This document shows positions 1 through 5,044 of a stretch of 6,716 nt of DNA, one piece after another. The notes below the pieces were generated by a model. That model did not search any database. It was not told the origin of the DNA and was given only the letters and a program-made list of their open reading frames with translations. Where the stretch lies: NCBI GenBank assembly GCA_014237955.1, contig JABABY010000113.1, positions 1-6,716 of the forward strand, in the 5' to 3' direction. The DNA is from Planctomycetota bacterium (GTDB lineage: Bacteria; Planctomycetota; Planctomycetia; Pirellulales; UBA7805). Every line of letters begins with the position of its first letter. The first letter of the stretch is position 1. The translations under genes and the position numbers were made by a program.

Positions 1-93
1 TTAAATACTCTTTTGTAAACTCTTCAAAATAATCTAGTTTAAAATTCACCTTCTCTAAATCGGATTCCTCTTCATTTTCCGAAACACAAATGG
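1..93 (-). other. AT-rich tail with a foreign-looking partial reading frame
   Basis: By my count 13 of the first 60 bases are G or C, against 39 of 60 at 121-180, so composition changes abruptly at about position 85-95. Read on the minus strand in a frame different from coaX, the stretch is open to the window edge and encodes an acidic, lysine- and glutamate-rich peptide (pieces: SENEEESDLEKV, LDYFEEF) with codons typical of a low-GC genome. No start codon belongs to it; upstream the frame simply runs into out-of-frame coaX sequence. This looks like an internal piece of another gene joined to coaX. An assembly chimera is the simplest explanation; an insertion or rearrangement endpoint is the alternative. 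I do not recognise the peptide. Confidence 0.5.
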
Positions 94-771
94 TTCGTAT
101 TGCATCTCGGCATGCAGTTGCTCGACGAGCGTCCGAACCGCCCCTACGGCCCCCCAATAGAGTCCGCTACTGATCGCTTCGTCGGTCGAGCGACCAATAG
201 GCGATGGGGTTTGGTCCAACTCGCCAATCGGCACCTCGGGCAGCTTATCGGTATATTGACTCAACGCTCGAGCGCTCATTCGCATACCCGGTAGTATGGC
301 ACCTCCACAAAAAGATCCGTCGCGAGAAACGACATCCACCGTAATCGCGGTTCCAAGATCAATCACAACAGCAGGTCGGTCGATGGGCCGGATGCAGTTA
401 GCGGCCACGGCACCGAGCAAGCGATCGATACCGACCTCCTCAGGTTTCGGCAATTGCACCACAAGCGGTAATTGGTCGAGTTTCAATTGCTGTTGCAAAA
501 CTCCACAACCCTCTTTTCCGAGCCATGCCTGCAGTTTGCAAAGCGCCTCTTCATGGACACTCGCCAGTTGCCAGTAGGCATCGGACGGTTTGTGGGGGGC
601 AAGCCACAAAGCAATCTCAACCGGATCCCAGCAGTCTATGCTCAGTGTCAACGTACGATCTGGCTGGGGCAACACATGGTCCTCTGCAGGCGGATTTTCA
701 AAAAGTCCGGCTGTAATCTGGCTGTTGCCCACATCGACAGCGACCAGAGGAAAACGCCTATTACCATTCAT
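55..771 (-). CDS. coaX: Type III pantothenate kinase, C-terminally truncated
   Basis: Phosphorylates pantothenate with ATP, the first step of coenzyme A synthesis, in the cytosol. The family fold (ASKHA/actin-like) is visible in order: phosphate-binding DVGNS at residues 13-17, GIDR at 114-117 with the likely catalytic Asp116, IDLGTAITVD at 137-146, GGAILPGM at 156-163, and the conserved IGRSTDEAISSGLYWG block at 192-207. The start is the ATG that overlaps the obg stop as ATGA (768-771); no clear Shine-Dalgarno is visible, so translation is probably coupled to obg. After EPFVF at 226-230, where family members continue with a TGG-containing segment and further helices, this protein reads RKMKRNPI and stops. 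This coincides with the composition break near position 93, so roughly the last 20-40 expected residues are missing. The identity is secure. Whether the truncation is biological or an artefact is not known; if real, the enzyme is probably impaired. Confidence 0.9.
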   Translation of the reverse strand: MNGNRRFPLVAVDVGNSQITAGLFENPPAEDHVLPQPDRTLTLSIDCWDPVEIALWLAPHKPSDAYWQLASVHEEALCKLQAWLGKEGCGVLQQQLKLDQLPLVVQLPKPEEVGIDRLLGAVAANCIRPIDRPAVVIDLGTAITVDVVSRDGSFCGGAILPGMRMSARALSQYTDKLPEVPIGELDQTPSPIGRSTDEAISSGLYWGAVGAVRTLVEQLHAEMQYEPFVFRKMKRNPI

Positions 772-1769
772 GATATTGCCGGTTCATGATCCAGTTTATC
801 AAGTACGGCATGCAGTAATTGATCCAGGCCCTGTCCTGTTACCGCAGAGATGCCCAGAACCGCAACATCGACCGCTTCGGCCAAGTGGGCTCGTATCGCC
901 TCTGCTCCGGGTAATTCCGATTTCGAAACGACGATCACTTCCGGACGACTCACCAAATCTTTGCGATACTTTTCGATCTCCTGCCGGATGGAACGATAGT
1001 TGAGCAACGGATCAGAGCCGTCTTGGGGTTCCGGTTCCACTAGGTGAATCAACACCCGAGTCCGTTCGACGTGCCGAAGAAATTCCAGTCCCAGGCCAAC
1101 TCCCCGATGGGCTCCTTCAATCAACCCTGGAATATCTGCCAACAGAAATGATCGATCGCGATTGACCTCAACACGGCCCAGATTGGGCTGTTTGGTTGTG
1201 AAGGGATAATCGGCAATCTCCGGCCTAGCACGCGATAATCGGGCCAGCAGAGTGCTTTTGCCTGCGTTTGGTTTTCCAATCAACCCGACGTCAGCAATGG
1301 TCTTCAGTTCCAGAACCACAGTCCGCATTTCAGCATCACCCCCGCGGGTAAACTGCCGTGGTGCCCGGTTGGTTGCCGACTTAAAGTGTGTATTCCCCTT
1401 ACCACCCTGCCCCCCGCGAGCAGCAATAACCGAGTCGCCAGCCGCTTTGAGGTCCTTGAGGACAAAACCTTCCACGGCATCCAAGATTATCGTGCCGGGT
1501 GGCACCTCAATGATCGTATCTTCTGCGCTGCGACCGTGTCGATTACTGCCCTGGCCCGCAGATCCCGACTTTGCCTTCCAATGTTTACGATGTGCCGCCA
1601 CTGCAAGGTGATCGACGCCCTCGGCCGCTTGAATGACCACATTACCACCACGACCACCATCGCCACCGTCAGGCCCGCCCCTTGGCACATATCGCTCGCG
1701 ACGAAAGCTCATACAACCGTCTCCCCCACGGCCCGCTTCGATCTGGATTTGCACTCGATCGATGAACAT
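768..1769 (-). CDS. obg: Obg/CgtA family GTPase
   Basis: Essential GTPase of late large-subunit ribosome assembly, also linked in other bacteria to the stringent response and cell-cycle control. With the ATG at 1769 the protein has 333 residues. The glycine-rich Obg fold covers about 1-155 (GRGGDG, GGPDGGDGGRGG, GGQGGKGN). The G domain follows: P-loop GKPNAGKST at 165-173, switch I region DYPFTTKQPNLG at 187-198, G3 DIPGLIEGAH at 212-221, G4 at 282-285 reading SKSE rather than the usual N/TKxD, and G5 SA at about 308. There is no extra C-terminal OCT-type domain; the protein ends soon after G5. An in-frame TTG at 1781 would add MAAI, but the family begins MFxDRV, which fixes the ATG. No Shine-Dalgarno is evident. 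A strong terminator lies 18 bases upstream, and coaX overlaps the stop, so obg and coaX form one translation unit. Confidence 0.97.
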   Translation of the reverse strand: MFIDRVQIQIEAGRGGDGCMSFRRERYVPRGGPDGGDGGRGGNVVIQAAEGVDHLAVAAHRKHWKAKSGSAGQGSNRHGRSAEDTIIEVPPGTIILDAVEGFVLKDLKAAGDSVIAARGGQGGKGNTHFKSATNRAPRQFTRGGDAEMRTVVLELKTIADVGLIGKPNAGKSTLLARLSRARPEIADYPFTTKQPNLGRVEVNRDRSFLLADIPGLIEGAHRGVGLGLEFLRHVERTRVLIHLVEPEPQDGSDPLLNYRSIRQEIEKYRKDLVSRPEVIVVSKSELPGAEAIRAHLAEAVDVAVLGISAVTGQGLDQLLHAVLDKLDHEPAIS

Positions 1770-1780
1770 GATGGCAGCCA

Positions 1781-1812
1781 ATAAAAATGGGGATGTCCTG
1801 CTGACATCCCCA
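1781..1812 (-). terminator. Intrinsic terminator between rpmA and obg
   Basis: On the minus strand a perfect 9-bp stem (1804-1812 with 1788-1796; core GGGGATGT/ACATCCCC, 7-base loop) is followed at once by TTTTTAT. This is the classic form of a Rho-independent terminator for right-to-left transcription; the other strand has no T-run after the stem. It lies downstream of rpmA and its T-run ends just before the obg start region, leaving almost no room for a separate obg promoter after it. It may therefore act as a partial terminator or attenuator that lowers obg-coaX relative to rpmA. Confidence 0.8.
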
Positions 1813-1845
1813 GAATATTCTTTCGGTCCCCATCCGATCCGCCAT

Positions 1846-1874
1846 CCAGCGGGCCCGAAGGGTTCATCCGCTGG
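1846..1874 (-). other. Inverted repeat over the rpmA stop codon
   Basis: CCAGCGG at 1846-1852 pairs with CCGCTGG at 1868-1874 (7 bp, 15-base loop), so the stop codon of rpmA lies inside the hairpin loop. No T-run follows, so it is not a terminator by itself. It could protect the 3' end or fold together with the terminator downstream. The arm lying in coding sequence may be coincidental. Confidence 0.3.
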
Positions 1875-2109
1875 TTACATTGACCCGACGACCCTTGCGA
1901 TCAAAACTGACCACGCCTTCAACCAAGGCAAACAGCGTATAATCGTTGCCCTGCCCTACACCCGATCCTGGATGGAACTTGTTGCCAACCTGCCGGACAA
2001 GGATGTGGCCCGGCTGAACTTTCTGACCACCAAATCGCTTAACGCCACGACGTTGTGCGGTCGAGTCCCGACCATTCCGACTCGATCCCTGTCCCTTTTT
2101 ATGTGCCAT
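1864..2109 (-). CDS. rpmA: 50S ribosomal protein L27
   Basis: An 81-residue large-subunit protein whose flexible N-terminus reaches toward the peptidyl-transferase centre. The sequence begins MAHKKGQGSSRNGRDS, the L27 hallmark, and continues through GVKRFGGQ, GHILVRQ, FHPGSGVGQGNDYTLFALVEG and RRVNVTSG, giving nearly the usual length. The ATG at 2109 follows the purine-rich AGAAAAGG on the minus strand, about 7 bases away. The frame stays open for 44 more codons upstream, but that part shows no conserved sequence and overlaps a likely promoter, so it is not included. There is no Firmicutes-type cleavable N-terminal extension. rpmA is followed by a terminator and then obg, the common rpmA-obg order, but rplU is not its upstream neighbour here. 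Confidence 0.97.
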   Translation of the reverse strand: MAHKKGQGSSRNGRDSTAQRRGVKRFGGQKVQPGHILVRQVGNKFHPGSGVGQGNDYTLFALVEGVVSFDRKGRRVNVTSG

Positions 2110-2196
2110 GACTAACCTTTTCTCACTCTTATTCAAAGACAACAAAATGGTGATCGCGGCCATTGAATGCCGCCGTAGCCCAGAAACGAAGGACCG

Positions 2197-2226
2197 ATTA
2201 TCGCCCACCGAAAGGCCCCCCGTCAA
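2197..2226 (-). promoter_or_regulatory. Candidate sigma-70-type promoter for rpmA (obg, coaX)
   Basis: On the minus strand TTGACG (2221-2226) and GATAAT (2197-2202) are separated by 18 bases, close to the TTGACA / TATAAT consensus. Transcription would begin near 2190 and give a leader of about 80 bases before rpmA. It is the best such pair I found in the gap, but planctomycete promoters are poorly defined, so this rests on the match to the general consensus only. Confidence 0.4.
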
Positions 2227-2341
2227 GCGGTTGCCTCTCAAAGTCCGTCACCACCACCGAACGCTAGCAGGACGAAGCCGAATAAAAAACTGTAGAAATC
2301 ACGATAATTTGTTCGCTTTTAACGGCAGATCCACGCACATC

Positions 2342-2389
2342 GAACCCCTTCCCGGGGGTTCTCTGGCCACCGAACCGCTTGTCACGGTT
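2342..2389 (-). repeat. Pair of hairpins downstream of the propeller gene
   Basis: GAACCCC (2342-2348) pairs with GGGGTTC (2355-2361) around a 6-base loop, and AACCG (2373-2377) pairs with CGGTT (2385-2389). GGTTC and GAACC parts of the two can also pair with each other, so alternative folds exist. Neither is followed by a T-run on the minus strand. They may form the 3' end of the propeller transcript or stabilise it, but a standard intrinsic terminator is not seen. Confidence 0.3.
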
Positions 2390-2464
2390 TTGCTTGTCCG
2401 CCTGCTCAATCTTTTTGAGACCCTTTTTACAACAAAAGTTGTCGACAGGGACTGAGGAACATCG

Positions 2465-3703
2465 CTAGCGGCCGCCAAGTGACATTAATTTTGTCTCTGT
2501 CCGCAAATAGAGTCGTCCGTCGGCTACCGCCGGCGTAGCACGACTCGGTTCACCTAAATCGTTTTTTGCCAAAAGGCGGAATTCTGGCTCGGCTGCTAAA
2601 ACCACTACTTGCCCGTCTTCGGTGATGCCGTAAAGGTTTGAGCCAACACGGATCGGCGAACCGGAAAATCCACGCCCGACGCGTTGTCTCCAACGCAATT
2701 TGCCATCTGCCACATCATGACAGCTGACGACTCCACCATCGTGCCAGACAAAAATCCAATCCCGATAGACAACCGGGGTCACCACATAGGGCGCAGATTT
2801 CTTGATTTCGTAAGCGACTTCGGGTTTACGCGTAGAACCGTTGCCAGGTTTAGCGGCAACCAAAGATTCGCCACTTCCTCCCTGGCCACTGCTTCCAAAG
2901 ACGAGCCCCTCCGCAACAACCGGACTGCTCACACAACGTTTGTTGAATACAGCAATCGTCCAAAGCAACTTGCCCGTCTCCGGATTGAGCCCGCTTATGC
3001 CGTGAGCTGTACTGTGGAAAATAAGTTGCTCACCTCCGTCCTCCCCTCGAAAAACACATGGAACCGAATAGGCTGTCTGCACCCCGCCCTCTCGTCGGCA
3101 CCGCCATTTTTCCACTCCCGTTTTAGCATCGTAAGCGGCGAGGAAGCTTTCTCCCAGTTGTTCGTTCGCAACAATCACGGAATCCCGATAAACAATCGGT
3201 GATGCCGCAAACCCATGCTGGCTTTTGAATGGCCCCAGATTGACCCTCCAAACCTCAGAGCCATCTTCCAGATCAAGTGCCAGGAGTATGTACGACTCTG
3301 GGGTCGCCCAGGTCAAGAAGACGTGCTGGCTATCCAAAGCGGGCGTACTCGAAGCATAGCTGTTGCGGGTATGGAGATGATGCGGAACCGATGCAAATTT
3401 TCGGCTCCAAATTTCGGTCCCATCACTAGTGCGCCTGCAAGTGATGTAGCGGGTCGCACTATCGGTATCACCACTAGTGGCAATGATCTTGTCTTTCCAG
3501 ATTACGGGTGATGAGTGCCCAATGCCTGGCAATTCAACTTGCCAGTTATAGTCCTGCTCTGTCCATTCGGTCGGTATCGATTTCGCATCACTCTGCCCGG
3601 CACCGTTGGGACCACGAAACCGCGTCCAGTCTTCGCAGTTGGCTGCAGAGGCAAGCAACGCTGCAACGGCAGCGAACAATCGCAACACACAACTTTGAAA
3701 CAT
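2465..3703 (-). CDS. Secreted PQQ-like beta-propeller repeat protein
   Basis: A 412-residue protein with a signal peptide at about 1-22 (short basic start, then LFAAVAALLASAA; signal peptidase I-like A-x-A sites; the Cys after SAAN lacks a proper lipobox). It then has the WTRFRGPNGAG motif at 26-36 that is frequent in planctomycete proteins of this type. I count eight blade-like repeats of the form SSPV..(K/R)D.(I/V)........(D/E)G...W, for example SSPVIWKDKII, ASPIVYRDSVIV with TGVEKWR, TPVVYRDWIFVW with DGKLRW, and a final TPAVADGRLYL. This fits an eight-bladed propeller of the BamB / quinoprotein-dehydrogenase superfamily. No sign of a complete dehydrogenase is seen, so PQQ binding should not be assumed; a scaffold or binding role in the periplasm or cell envelope is more cautious. 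The ATG at 3703 is chosen over a TTG at 3745 because AGGA lies about 8 bases before it and the signal peptide then starts properly. The specific function is unknown. Confidence 0.88.
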   Translation of the reverse strand: MFQSCVLRLFAAVAALLASAANCEDWTRFRGPNGAGQSDAKSIPTEWTEQDYNWQVELPGIGHSSPVIWKDKIIATSGDTDSATRYITCRRTSDGTEIWSRKFASVPHHLHTRNSYASSTPALDSQHVFLTWATPESYILLALDLEDGSEVWRVNLGPFKSQHGFAASPIVYRDSVIVANEQLGESFLAAYDAKTGVEKWRCRREGGVQTAYSVPCVFRGEDGGEQLIFHSTAHGISGLNPETGKLLWTIAVFNKRCVSSPVVAEGLVFGSSGQGGSGESLVAAKPGNGSTRKPEVAYEIKKSAPYVVTPVVYRDWIFVWHDGGVVSCHDVADGKLRWRQRVGRGFSGSPIRVGSNLYGITEDGQVVVLAAEPEFRLLAKNDLGEPSRATPAVADGRLYLRTETKLMSLGGR

Positions 3704-3712
3704 CACTCTTTT
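3704..3712 (-). promoter_or_regulatory. Start-deciding region before the propeller gene
   Basis: The minus strand reads AGGAAAAGAGTG directly before the ATG at 3703. This purine-rich run is a good ribosome-binding site and supports the shorter start. The remainder of the 103-base gap up to the sulfotransferase stop shows no clear terminator or promoter, so readthrough from the sulfotransferase operon is possible. Confidence 0.5.
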
Positions 3713-3806
3713 CCTTTTTTCAACTCCATCCATCGCCAGGTCCAATCGTGCGAGGGATACCCTGTCTTGTCACATCCGCGGAGGACGAGCGTATTGCAGC
3801 TTTTCC

Positions 3807-5030
3807 CTACTCCTCTATCGAACAGTCGTTGCCGCTTGCCTTGGTCGCGGCACTCTCTGCCAACGCTCGCTGCGCTGCAATCGAAGATGTGTAGTTGTAT
3901 GTATCAATATAGTCGCCCCAACGCAACTCAATCGCCGCTGCCACTTCCGGGGCCAACGCATATTGGTTGGGCCGGTAATCCTGCTGTGACTCCAAATAGT
4001 TTTCCAAGGGCTCGCGGATATTTTCAAAATCTCCCAATTCCAACTGGCCATAGATTCTGCGGACCTCACCAACCGGATCTTTCGCAAGATCTTCATAACG
4101 AACATCACAAAGTTGGTTCGATGGTATTGCCGCCCGCTGCTGTTCAAAACCTTCATACATCAATACCAGCGATCGGAGAATGTATTCATCCAGATCTTTA
4201 TGGTGTGGCCTCTGAAACGCCTGGGAATAATCGAGTGACTCCCAGGTCCTCCGCGTGGACGGAAAGAGCACAAAGGGATCACGGACGATGTGGATGAATT
4301 TTGCACCCGGAAAAAGATCTGCGAGCACCTCAATGCGCCCCGTATGGGGTGGCGATTTGAGAACCAGCCGTTTTTTCTTGGCATAGGTCAGGGCCTGAAC
4401 AAATCCTTTTAAAGCTCGTCTGAAACAGGCCAGATCCTTTTTACCGACTCCCTCCATATTCAAGAACTCATTATAGGGCGGAGGATGATTCGGAAACGCC
4501 AGACGAAAATAGGGAGTGGGGGCATTCAGCCCGCACAGAGCAATGTCATCTTCTTGGGGGCGATCAAAACCGATTAGCATGTTATCCATAGGCCGTTTTT
4601 CCGGAAGCAGAAACCAAAATAATTTTGGTAATAGCCAACCCGAAATCACAAAATGATTTGGTGCGAAACAATCGTACGTATTTGCACAGGCATACCGCTG
4701 ATCGCGAACCATCAACTCGTGCAGGTGCGTCGTGCCACTGCTCCAATGGCCGATAATAAAGATTGGCGGATGGTCCATCTTGGTCGCCATGATCTTGCGA
4801 CCGCATAACAATTGCTGCAAGCAATAGAGTATCGAATTGATCACCGCAGCAAACAACACGGTAAAAACCATTCCCCAACGGACTGGATGAACATGGAAGC
4901 GATTTTTTATCAATAGCCCCATCGCAGCGCAAAAGCGCATGCCATGCCAAAAGCGGGGAGTACGCTCTGGGTAAGTATTGATTCCCACTTTCTTGGCTCG
5001 TTTTTTGGATGGGGAGTGTTTCATTGACAT
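3807..5030 (-). CDS. Membrane-anchored PAPS-dependent sulfotransferase
   Basis: A 407-residue enzyme expected to move a sulfuryl group from PAPS to an unidentified acceptor. The 5'-phosphosulfate loop is IIGHWSSGTTHLHELM (about 92-107), LKSPPHTGRI lies at 224-233, the 3'-phosphate motif HIVRDPFVLFPSTR at 247-260, and RYEDL at 311-315, matching the Sulfotransferase_3-like family. A basic N-terminus (KKRAKK) precedes one hydrophobic segment at about 53-76 (GMVFTVLFAAVINSILYCLQ), suggesting a membrane anchor; by the positive-inside rule the N-terminus would be cytosolic and the catalytic domain on the far side, but PAPS supply argues for checking this. The start at 5030 has TAGG 6 bases upstream; a second ATG two codons later is also possible. 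It begins 14 bases after the sigma-54 regulator, so an operon is likely. The substrate is not predictable; sulfated polysaccharide, lipid or small molecule are all open. Confidence 0.9.
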   Translation of the reverse strand: MSMKHSPSKKRAKKVGINTYPERTPRFWHGMRFCAAMGLLIKNRFHVHPVRWGMVFTVLFAAVINSILYCLQQLLCGRKIMATKMDHPPIFIIGHWSSGTTHLHELMVRDQRYACANTYDCFAPNHFVISGWLLPKLFWFLLPEKRPMDNMLIGFDRPQEDDIALCGLNAPTPYFRLAFPNHPPPYNEFLNMEGVGKKDLACFRRALKGFVQALTYAKKKRLVLKSPPHTGRIEVLADLFPGAKFIHIVRDPFVLFPSTRRTWESLDYSQAFQRPHHKDLDEYILRSLVLMYEGFEQQRAAIPSNQLCDVRYEDLAKDPVGEVRRIYGQLELGDFENIREPLENYLESQQDYRPNQYALAPEVAAAIELRWGDYIDTYNYTSSIAAQRALAESAATKASGNDCSIEE

Positions 5031-5044
5031 GGCAGACCTAACGG

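Larger units (their letters stand above)
2110..2464. other. 355-base gene-free stretch upstream of rpmA
   Basis: This lies between the end of the propeller gene and rpmA. I find no convincing gene in it on either strand. It holds the rpmA ribosome-binding site (about 2116-2122), a candidate sigma-70 promoter, a small inverted repeat in the putative leader (GCGGC 2156-2160 / GCCGC 2169-2173), hairpins at 2342-2361 and 2373-2389, and a short ACAAC/GTTGT repeat at about 2431-2444. It probably combines the 3' end of the propeller transcript with the rpmA promoter and leader. Confidence 0.6.

Noticed and set aside
1386..1784. Long plus-strand frames opposite obg
   Set aside because: They are mirror frames of the glycine-rich obg coding sequence, with repetitive composition and no domain signal.
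2110..2241. 44-codon in-frame N-terminal extension of rpmA
   Set aside because: L27 begins at MAHKKGQGSS with a good ribosome-binding site. The extension has no family similarity and contains the promoter candidate and leader.
2335..2348. GG-N10-GC spacing on the minus strand resembling a sigma-54 promoter
   Set aside because: Only the GG and GC dinucleotides match; the surrounding consensus is missing and it overlaps a hairpin. Such matches are expected by chance.
2108..2455. 115-codon plus-strand frame filling the gap upstream of rpmA
   Set aside because: It starts on the complement of the rpmA start codon without a ribosome-binding site, its product has no recognisable domain, and it opposes all neighbouring genes. 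A chance open frame is more likely.
3704..3745. Longer start (TTG) for the propeller protein
   Set aside because: It would add 14 charged residues before the signal peptide and ignore the ribosome-binding site in front of the ATG at 3703.
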